From positions 1-28,452 of the forward strand of contig CAKONX010000009.1 in assembly GCA_934098345.1 (NCBI GenBank): DNA of 28,452 bases. Direction: 5' to 3'. The position numbers and the translations under genes were made by a program. This DNA comes from an uncultured Bacilli bacterium (GTDB taxonomy: Bacteria; Bacillota_I; Bacilli_A; RF39; UBA660). Under the pieces are notes generated by a model. That model saw only the letters and a program-made list of their open reading frames with translations. It had not been told where the DNA came from and did not search any database. Shown here piece after piece: positions 16,785 to 22,810 of the stretch. Numbering within the stretch: position 1 is the first letter of the stretch; each line of letters starts with the position of its first letter.

Positions 16785-16815
16785 TTCTCTCCAATATATA
16801 TAAGTGAGGAGGGAA
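16785..16815 (+). promoter_or_regulatory. Hairpin enclosing the comEA ribosome binding site
   Basis: TTCTCTCC (16785-16792) pairs with GGAGGGAA (16808-16815), 8 bp with one G-U pair and a 15-nt AT-rich loop. The 3' arm is the Shine-Dalgarno sequence of comEA, so folding would reduce its translation. Confidence 0.45.
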
Positions 16816-16817
16816 AT

Positions 16818-17438
16818 ATGAAAGCAAAATTAAAGTATATAGTTGTAGCAGTTTTAATACTTGTTGTAGTTGCTATTTATTTAGTAATGACTCAAAAAAG
16901 TTCAAATGTTGTTGTAGCAGAAGAAGTTGATTCAAAAGTAAAAGAAGAAATTAAGGATACTTCTGAAAGTGTTTATGTTGATATAAAAGGATGCATTAAA
17001 AAGCCAGGAGTTTATAAAGTAGATAAAACATCTATAGTTAATGATGTTATTAAACTTGCAGGTGGATTTACTAAAAATGCCTATACTAAAAATATTAATT
17101 TAAGTAAACATGTAAGCGATGAAATGGTTATATATGTTTTTAATAAAAAAGATTTTACAACAACAACAGTAAAAAATAAGGTTTCTTTTACAACTGAAGT
17201 AATTAATTATGACAATTGTATAACAACAAAAGAAGCAACAACTAAAAGTGATATAATAAATATCAATACAGCTTCAAAAGAGGAATTAATGGGCATTTCG
17301 GGAATTGGCGCAAGTAAAGCTGATTTAATAATTGCTTATAGATTAGAACATAAATTTTCAAAAATTGAAGATATAATGAATGTTTCCGGAATTGGAGAAA
17401 GTTTATTTGAAAAAATTAAAAAATATATTACAGTTTAA
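16818..17438 (+). CDS. comEA: Competence protein ComEA (DNA receptor)
   Basis: A membrane-anchored double-stranded DNA-binding protein that hands incoming DNA to the uptake machinery. The 206 residues show one N-terminal membrane helix (about 6-24), an SLBB domain at about 50-110 (VYVDIKGCIKKPGVYKVD, IVNDVIKLAGGF), a Thr-rich linker and a C-terminal tandem helix-hairpin-helix domain (ININTASKEELMGISGIG, then IMNVSGIGESLFEKI). This is the complete ComEA architecture. GAGGAGGG precedes the ATG but lies in a possible hairpin. The reading frame overlaps the start of comEC by about 30 nt. Confidence 0.95.
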   Translation: MKAKLKYIVVAVLILVVVAIYLVMTQKSSNVVVAEEVDSKVKEEIKDTSESVYVDIKGCIKKPGVYKVDKTSIVNDVIKLAGGFTKNAYTKNINLSKHVSDEMVIYVFNKKDFTTTTVKNKVSFTTEVINYDNCITTKEATTKSDIININTASKEELMGISGIGASKADLIIAYRLEHKFSKIEDIMNVSGIGESLFEKIKKYITV

Positions 17439-19461
17439 ATATATTTTTTTTATTGTCCTTTTATGTTCTATATTTTTATCTTTTGTAAGAATTGAAAATA
17501 ATAATGTAAGCATTTCTTCTTCGTTTGAAGGTGTATTAGAAGATTATAAAATAGATGGTGATAAAGTAAGCTTTATTTTAAAAAATAAAACTAAATTAAA
17601 ATGTACTTATTATGCAAGTACAGAAGATGAATTAAATAATATAAAAAAATGGAATTTAGGAATAACTTTAAAAGTAGACGGTGAAGTAGATTCTCCAGGT
17701 AATAATACTATACCTAATACATTTAATTATTCTAAATATTTAAAGTCAAAAAACATTTTTAAAATTATGACTGTTCAAAACTATAAAGTTATTAACAAAA
17801 ACTTATCACTTATATATAAAATAAAAAATAAAATTATAAAAAGAATTTCTAAATATAAAAGTAATAATTATTTAAGTGCTTTTATTTTTGGGGATAAGTC
17901 ATATTTAAAAAGTGAAATTAAAAGTATGTATCAAGATTTAGGAGTATCTCATATATTTGCAATATCCGGAATGCATATTACTTTAATAACAACTATATTA
18001 TTTTTTATGTTAAAAAAAGTAAAAGAAAATATTAAATATTTAATTATTATATCTTTTCTAATAATATATATTTTATTAACAGATTACCAAGCTAGTGTAT
18101 TAAGAAGTGTTTCTTTTTTTGTATTAAGTTTTATTAATAAAAAGTATTTGTTAAATATTGATAAAGTAAATTTGTTTTTTCTTTCAATAACTATACTAAT
18201 GTTAATATTTCCTAATTTAGTTTATGATGTAGGTTTTCTTTATTCAACGTCAATTTCATTTACTTTAATTAGATTTTCCAATTTAATAAAAGGTAACTAT
18301 ATAATAAGTTTAATTATTATATCTACAGTATCTTTTTTAGTAAGTTTGCCGATAACTATAAATAATAATTATGAAATAAATATATTTTCAATTATAAATA
18401 ATTTATTTATTGTTCCATATATAAGTTTACTTTTATATCCTTTGAGTATATTAACTTTTTTTATATATCCACTTGATGGATTAATGTTAATATTTTCAAA
18501 TATTGTTGAAGATATTTCTATGTTTTTAATCAATTTTCAATTAGTTTTACCTAAAATACCAATAATAATAATTATTATTTATTACAGCTGTTTATACATT
18601 TTCTTTTCTACATATAAGAAACATTATTTATTATTTGCAATACTTATAATATTTATTAATAAAAGTTTGTATATATTAGATAATAATATGTATATTTACT
18701 ACCTAGATGTATCTCAAGGAGATTCAACTTTAATAAAATATAAAAATGAAGCAATTTTAATTGATACTGGAGGTAAGGTAAGTTTTAAAACTGAAAAGTG
18801 GAAACAGAAAACAAAATACTGTATAACAGACTCAACCATGTTGTTTTTAAAAAGCATAGGAATAACAAAGCTAAATACACTTATTACTACTCATGGTGAT
18901 TATGACCATATGGGAGAAGCAACAAACTTAATTAATAATTTTAAGGTAGAGAAAGTAATCTTTAATTGTGGAGGATATAATGATTTAGAGAATGAATTAA
19001 TCAAAGTATTAGATAAGAAAAAGATTAAATATTACTCATGTATTAAGGAGTTAAATAGTAAGGATAATAAATTATACTTTTTACAAACAAAAGAATATGA
19101 TAATGAAAATGAAAATTCAAATGTAATTTATTTTAAATATAATAACTTTAAATTTTTATTTATGGGAGATGCGGGAATTGAAAAAGAAAAAGATATTTTA
19201 AATAAGTATAACTTAGCAAATATTGATGTATTAAAAGTAGGACATCATGGGAGTAAGACAAGTAGTAGTGAATATTTCATTGATAAGATAAAACCAAAAT
19301 ATTCTATCATTAGTGTCGGTAAAAATAATCGTTATGGACATCCGAATAAAGAAGTACTTAATAATCTAGAAAACACAAAAATATATAGAACTGATAAAAA
19401 TGGAACTGTTATGTTTAAAATTAAAAATAATAAATTAAAAATTAAAACACGAAATTCGTAG
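17407..19461 (+). CDS. comEC: Competence protein ComEC (DNA uptake channel)
   Basis: The polytopic channel that brings single-stranded DNA through the membrane. The protein of 684 residues has an N-terminal beta region, the Competence domain with the hallmark HIFAISGMHITL block, many hydrophobic helices, and a C-terminal metallo-beta-lactamase-like domain (YLDVSQGDSTLI, ILIDTGG, THGDYDHMGE, VGHHGSKTSS, ISVGKNNRYGHP) thought to degrade the non-transforming strand. The start is uncertain: TTG 17407 has GGAG 8-9 nt upstream and is chosen; ATG 17380 is in frame but lacks a binding site. Both overlap comEA. The 3' end reappears as a decayed copy after dinD. Confidence 0.94.
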   Translation: MKKLKNILQFKYIFFIVLLCSIFLSFVRIENNNVSISSSFEGVLEDYKIDGDKVSFILKNKTKLKCTYYASTEDELNNIKKWNLGITLKVDGEVDSPGNNTIPNTFNYSKYLKSKNIFKIMTVQNYKVINKNLSLIYKIKNKIIKRISKYKSNNYLSAFIFGDKSYLKSEIKSMYQDLGVSHIFAISGMHITLITTILFFMLKKVKENIKYLIIISFLIIYILLTDYQASVLRSVSFFVLSFINKKYLLNIDKVNLFFLSITILMLIFPNLVYDVGFLYSTSISFTLIRFSNLIKGNYIISLIIISTVSFLVSLPITINNNYEINIFSIINNLFIVPYISLLLYPLSILTFFIYPLDGLMLIFSNIVEDISMFLINFQLVLPKIPIIIIIIYYSCLYIFFSTYKKHYLLFAILIIFINKSLYILDNNMYIYYLDVSQGDSTLIKYKNEAILIDTGGKVSFKTEKWKQKTKYCITDSTMLFLKSIGITKLNTLITTHGDYDHMGEATNLINNFKVEKVIFNCGGYNDLENELIKVLDKKKIKYYSCIKELNSKDNKLYFLQTKEYDNENENSNVIYFKYNNFKFLFMGDAGIEKEKDILNKYNLANIDVLKVGHHGSKTSSSEYFIDKIKPKYSIISVGKNNRYGHPNKEVLNNLENTKIYRTDKNGTVMFKIKNNKLKIKTRNS

Positions 19462-19477
19462 GAGGAAGAATGATAAT

Positions 19478-20278
19478 ATGAATGAAATAAAAGAGTATAC
19501 AACAAATTTATTTGAAGACATTAAACATATAGATGAATTTGGTAATGAATATTGGTTAGCAAGAGAATTACAAAACATTTTAGGATATAATCAATGGAGG
19601 AGTATAAATGAGTTGACTAAAAGAGCTAAAATTGCATGTTTAGAAAGCAAATACAGCATAGATTATCATTTTGCGGTACAACGCAAAATGATAAAACTAG
19701 CAAAAGGTGCAACAAGAAATATAATAGATTATAAATTATCAAGATATGCATGTTACTTAATTGTTATGAATGGAAATCCTAAAAAAGAAATTATAGCTTT
19801 AGCTCAAACTTATTTTGCCATTCAAACGAGAAAGCAAGAACTATCCGAAAAAGAATATAATGAACTAACCGAAGATGAAAAAAGATTATATAGAAGAAAT
19901 CAAGCAAAAAAAGGCAATTATAATTTAAATAAAACAGCAGTTAATAGTGGAGTAAAAGATTTAGCTAGATTTCATAATGCTGGATATAAGGGATTATATA
20001 ATGGTGAGACAGCAGATGATATTTTTAAAAGAAAGAAACTAAGATATAGAGAAGATATTTTAGATAACATGGGTAGTGAAGAACTAGCAGACAATATATT
20101 TCGAATTGCTCAAACTGATGCTAAATTAAAAAGAGATAATGTAGACAATGAATATACTGCAAATTCAGTTCATTACGAAATTGGGAAAATAGTAAGAACG
20201 GCAATTAAAGAAGCAGGTGGAACTGTGCCAGAAGATTTACCAACCCCAGATAGAAGTTTAAAAGAATTAAAAAAATGA
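19478..20278 (+). CDS. dinD: DNA damage-inducible protein D (DinD)
   Basis: A 266-residue protein of the DinD family (E. coli DinD has about 274 residues and restrains RecA filaments). The N terminus (DEFGNEYWLARELQNILGYNQWRS) is the BRO-N-like element shared by DinD and phage antirepressors. It is followed by KGATRNIIDYKLSRYACYLIVMNGNP, the TRKQELSEKEYNEL helix and HNAGYKGLYNGETADDI, all typical of DinD. GGAGG overlaps the comEC stop but is 12 nt away from this ATG; it is better placed for a three-codon frame at 19470-19481 whose TGA overlaps the dinD ATG. The gene is bracketed by the true comEC 3' end and a decayed second copy, so it looks inserted. No LexA-like box was noticed. Confidence 0.9.
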   Translation: MNEIKEYTTNLFEDIKHIDEFGNEYWLARELQNILGYNQWRSINELTKRAKIACLESKYSIDYHFAVQRKMIKLAKGATRNIIDYKLSRYACYLIVMNGNPKKEIIALAQTYFAIQTRKQELSEKEYNELTEDEKRLYRRNQAKKGNYNLNKTAVNSGVKDLARFHNAGYKGLYNGETADDIFKRKKLRYREDILDNMGSEELADNIFRIAQTDAKLKRDNVDNEYTANSVHYEIGKIVRTAIKEAGGTVPEDLPTPDRSLKELKK

Positions 20279-20554
20279 AAATTTAAGTATTACTCATGTA
20301 TTAAGAAATTAAATATTGACGTTTTAAAAGTTGGTCATTATGGATTAGACACAAGTGCCAGTGAATATTTTATAAATAAAATAAAATAAAATATTTAATT
20401 ATCTCTGTAGGTAAGAATAATAGATATGGCCATCCAAAAGAATATGTATTAAATACTATAAAAAAATAGTAATGTTTATAGAACAGATAAAAATGGAAGT
20501 ATTATGTTTAAAAATAAAAACAATAAATTAAAAATTAAAACATATAAGTCATAG
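20279..20554 (+). pseudogene. comEC: Decayed duplicate of the comEC 3' end
   Basis: This stretch aligns with the last part of comEC. 20279-20316 matches comEC around 19022-19057; the match resumes at comEC 19218 and runs to the TAG stop (20552-20554, like 19459-19461). The frame first reads KYYSCIKKLNIDVLKVGHYGLDTSASEYFINKIK, then a stop; a 1-nt deletion and later frameshifts follow, with readable pieces such as SVGKNNRYGHP and YRTDKNG. The missing middle, 165 nt or 55 codons, lies between two AAATA repeats in comEC. The copy begins at the dinD stop codon. It is too diverged in sequence to be a fresh duplication and may come from a related strain's comEC. Confidence 0.88.
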
Positions 20555-20565
20555 AAAGGAGTAAT

Positions 20566-21456
20566 ATGAATTATTATAATGAAATTAAGAATAAAATAAT
20601 TGATAATGAAATATATTCAAAGGTAAAGGATTATTCAAAAGAGAGATATAAGGTCATTACATATTTTGAAATTGGCAAGTTGCTAAATGAAGCAGGTGGA
20701 AAATATGGAGATAATATTATAGATGAATATTCTAAAAAGTTAGTTGCTGAAGTCGGTAAAAAATATAATAGAAGAACTTTATTTAGAATGAAAAAATTCT
20801 ATAGTGTATTTAGTAATGAAAAAGTGACAACAATGTTGACACAATTAACATGGTCACATTATTTACTTTTATTACCAATAAATGACTATGATGAAATAAT
20901 ATACTATATAAATATATCTAAAAATAGTAATTTAACACAAAGACAGTTACAAGATAAAATAAAAAGTAAGGAATATCAAAGAATACCAATTGAAACTAAA
21001 AATAAAATAGTTTCTAAAGATAAAGTTGAAGTAAAATATTTGATTCCTAATCCCATATTAATTAGAAATAAAAATAATATAGAAATAGTTACTGAAAAAG
21101 TTTTACATTATTTAATATTAGAAGATATAGAATCTTTTATGAATGAACTTGGTAATTCATATAGTTTTATAGGTAGTGAGTACAAAATTAAAATAGGAGA
21201 TAGAAATCACCATATCGATTTATTATTGTTCAATATAAAATATAATTGTTATGTAGTTGTGGAATTAAAAGTTACCGAGTTTAAAGTAAAATATATTTCA
21301 CAAGTTCAAAAATATATGAATTACATAGATAAAAATATAAAAGAAATAAGTAACAATAATACTAAGGGGATATTAATTTGTAAGAGAGAAAATAGATTTG
21401 TAATAGAATATTGCTCAGATGATAGAATTGCAGTTAGGAAATATGAATTAGTGTGA
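20566..21456 (+). CDS. PDDEXK nuclease-domain protein (YhcG/DUF1016 family)
   Basis: A 296-residue protein of the YhcG type, found widely in accessory regions beside restriction and mobile genes. The N-terminal helical DUF1016 part shows RYKVITYFEIGKLLNEAGGKYGDNII and YNRRTLFRMKKFYSVF, followed by LTWSHYLLLL. The C-terminal part is a PDDEXK nuclease fold with D218 in HHIDLLLF and E233-L-K235 in VVVELKVTEF, then QVQKYMNYID. The catalytic residues are intact, so it may cut DNA; the family's physiological role is not settled. AAAGGAG precedes the ATG only 11 nt after the stop of the decayed comEC copy. A terminator follows at 21627. Confidence 0.9.
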   Translation: MNYYNEIKNKIIDNEIYSKVKDYSKERYKVITYFEIGKLLNEAGGKYGDNIIDEYSKKLVAEVGKKYNRRTLFRMKKFYSVFSNEKVTTMLTQLTWSHYLLLLPINDYDEIIYYINISKNSNLTQRQLQDKIKSKEYQRIPIETKNKIVSKDKVEVKYLIPNPILIRNKNNIEIVTEKVLHYLILEDIESFMNELGNSYSFIGSEYKIKIGDRNHHIDLLLFNIKYNCYVVVELKVTEFKVKYISQVQKYMNYIDKNIKEISNNNTKGILICKRENRFVIEYCSDDRIAVRKYELV

Positions 21457-21590
21457 TATGACTTTTAGATAAAATATAACTGTCGATTAAATAACTTTCA
21501 AAAATAATACGAAAATGGATATATTACAAAAAAATAGTTTTTTTCAAACTATAATATATTTACATTAACTAAATATATATCAAAGTCATA
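21457..21590. repeat. 134-bp AT-rich segment bounded by 9-bp inverted repeats
   Basis: TATGACTTT at 21457-21465 and its exact complement AAAGTCATA at 21582-21590 enclose a noncoding segment that begins right after the stop codon of the nuclease gene. Near its centre is a 7-bp hairpin (21534-21540 with 21546-21552). It could be a small mobile-element relic or chance in AT-rich DNA; no target duplication was found. Confidence 0.35.
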
Positions 21591-21601
21591 AAATATATTG
21601 T

Positions 21602-21615
21602 ACGTTATATAACGT
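21602..21615. repeat. 14-bp perfect palindrome
   Basis: ACGTTATATAACGT is fully self-complementary. Its right part overlaps AACGTTTATA (21611-21620), which recurs at 21668-21677 inside the promoter of the methyltransferase-like gene. It could be an operator, but no regulator is indicated. Confidence 0.4.
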
Positions 21616-21626
21616 TTATATAGATT

Positions 21627-21652
21627 GAGCCATAAGCTGGCTCTTTTAATTT
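21627..21652 (+). terminator. Intrinsic terminator after the comE/accessory stretch
   Basis: GAGCCA (21627-21632), 5-nt loop, TGGCTC (21638-21643), then TTTTAATTT. It would end transcripts coming through comEC, dinD and the nuclease gene. Its T-run touches the -35 of the next promoter. Confidence 0.78.
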
Positions 21653-21679
21653 GACATGAATATTGAAAACGTTTATAAT
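21651..21679 (+). promoter_or_regulatory. Perfect-consensus sigma-A promoter
   Basis: -35 TTGACA (21651-21656), exactly 17 bp and -10 TATAAT (21674-21679). Start point near 21686, about 21 nt before the ATG at 21707. It is the only full-consensus promoter in the window. Confidence 0.88.
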
Positions 21680-21706
21680 ATCAATCACAAAAGAAGGGGG
21701 TTAAAT

Positions 21707-22369
21707 ATGACAAGGGATAAATTCTTTGAACTTAAGTTTGCATTAACTGAATATATAAATAAGTATGGTATATATTATTCACCCGAATTATTAAAAAAAT
21801 TACAAGAAAATTTTATTGCATCTTACGAATATAAAGGGTACATTAAATGTTATTTAATGGAAGCATATGAAGAATGTGGCTTATCAGAGGGATTATATAA
21901 AAATTCGTATGGAGCATTTATTAAACATATGAAAGAAGACTGTGATATAAATAGTGATCTATTAGAAGTAGGATGTGGAATAATACCTTCTTTAGCCAAA
22001 AGCCTAAAAAAAGAACAAAAAGAAGGAACCATTACAGTAATTGATCCTCTTGTAAAGATAAAAGATTATGGAAATTTAAATATAATCACAGGAAATTTCG
22101 ATGAAAATACTGATGTAAAAAAGTATAACTTAATGTATGGACATTTTCCTTGTACAATAACTGAAGAAATGCTTAAATCATCTTTTAAAAATGATATAGA
22201 TGCATATATTTTACTTTGTGGATGCCTTAAAGGAGGTTATATTAACTTCAATCATTATTTAAATGTAATTAATAATTTGTTATATAGACTTTCATTAGAA
22301 AGTGATAGATCTTATAAATTTATTAACTATCCTGATTTGCCTTATACAATAGTAAAAACATACAAATAA
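21707..22369 (+). CDS. Putative SAM-dependent methyltransferase-like protein
   Basis: A 220-residue soluble protein. Residues 85-97 (LLEVGCGIIPSLA, with E87, G89 and G91) resemble methyltransferase motif I, and TVIDPLV about 20 residues later fits the acidic end of the second strand; both point to a class I Rossmann fold. The later part (YNLMYGHFPC, DAYILLCGC) is compatible with motifs IV-V but does not name a substrate. Not recognised as a known family. The start is ATG 21707 with AAGGGGG 6 nt upstream; the in-frame ATG at 21656 lies inside the promoter -35 and would not be transcribed. It is a single gene between the terminator at 21627 and the rpsO promoter. Confidence 0.65.
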   Translation: MTRDKFFELKFALTEYINKYGIYYSPELLKKLQENFIASYEYKGYIKCYLMEAYEECGLSEGLYKNSYGAFIKHMKEDCDINSDLLEVGCGIIPSLAKSLKKEQKEGTITVIDPLVKIKDYGNLNIITGNFDENTDVKKYNLMYGHFPCTITEEMLKSSFKNDIDAYILLCGCLKGGYINFNHYLNVINNLLYRLSLESDRSYKFINYPDLPYTIVKTYK

Positions 22370-22377
22370 AAAAGTTA

Positions 22378-22406
22378 TTGATTTTTATAAATCTTTATAA
22401 TATAAT
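22378..22406 (+). promoter_or_regulatory. Promoter of rpsO-pnp
   Basis: -35 TTGATT (22378-22383), 17-bp spacer, -10 TATAAT (22401-22406); an overlapping TATAAT also occurs at 22396-22401. The -35 hexamer and spacing are the same as in the S10 operon promoter. Start point near 22413. Confidence 0.8.
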
Positions 22407-22412
22407 TAACTA

Positions 22413-22490
22413 AGAAGTTTTTACTTGGTTTTAAAAGTCTCCGATTTTTTACTAAGTTTAAACCGATTAAAAAAAAAGGAGGAATTGAAA
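22413..22490 (+). promoter_or_regulatory. rpsO leader, candidate S15 autoregulatory structure
   Basis: The leader of about 78 nt can form ACTTGG (22423-22428) with CTAAGT (22452-22457). TCTCC at 22438-22442 is complementary (one G-U) to the GGAGG ribosome binding site at 22478-22482, so the site could be masked. S15 is known to control its own translation through its leader in several bacteria; that this one does is inference. Confidence 0.4.
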
Positions 22491-22760
22491 ATGGCTGTAA
22501 CTAAAGAAAGAAAAGCTGAATTAATTAAAGAATTTGGTAAAAGTGAAAAAAATTCTGGTTCTACAGAAGCACAAATTGCTGTATTAACTGAAAGAATCAA
22601 TGATTTAACTGAACATTTAAAAGTTCACATTCACGATTATCATTCTAAAAGAGGATTACAAATGATGGTTGGTAAAAGACGTAGTTTACTTGATTACTTA
22701 AAAGCAAAAGACGTTGAAGCTTATCGTGAGTTAATCAAAAAATTAAATATAAGAAAGTAG
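22491..22760 (+). CDS. rpsO: Ribosomal protein S15
   Basis: A primary 16S rRNA-binding protein of the small subunit central domain. The 89 residues from MAVTKERKAELIKEFG equal the standard S15 length and show the conserved GSTEAQIAVLTERINDLTEHLK, HIHDYHSKRGL and LLDYLKAKDVEAYRELI blocks. AAGGAGG lies 8 nt before the ATG. An open frame extends upstream to 22425 but runs through the leader and is not supported. It is followed by a terminator and then pnp, the common bacterial order. Confidence 0.98.
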   Translation: MAVTKERKAELIKEFGKSEKNSGSTEAQIAVLTERINDLTEHLKVHIHDYHSKRGLQMMVGKRRSLLDYLKAKDVEAYRELIKKLNIRK

Positions 22761-22785
22761 GCACCTGTTTTAAGTGCCTTTTTTT
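22759..22785 (+). terminator. Terminator between rpsO and pnp
   Basis: AGGCAC (22759-22764) pairs with GTGCCT (22774-22779), followed by seven T. It overlaps the rpsO stop codon. No separate promoter for pnp is evident, so pnp probably depends on readthrough. Confidence 0.85.
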
Positions 22786-22810
22786 ATTTAAAATTAGTAG
22801 AGGTGATGAA

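Noticed and set aside
20279..20554. Programmed frameshift or functional small gene in the comEC remnant
   Set aside because: It has multiple stops and more than one frameshift, no start signal, and lacks most of the catalytic motifs; decay is the simpler reading.
21656..21706. Upstream ATG for the methyltransferase-like gene
   Set aside because: This ATG lies in the -35 of the perfect promoter, upstream of the predicted transcript start; ATG 21707 has a strong binding site.
22425..22490. N-terminal extension of S15 by 22 residues
   Set aside because: The extension has no ribosome binding site and covers the structured leader; S15 has its normal 89-residue length from 22491.
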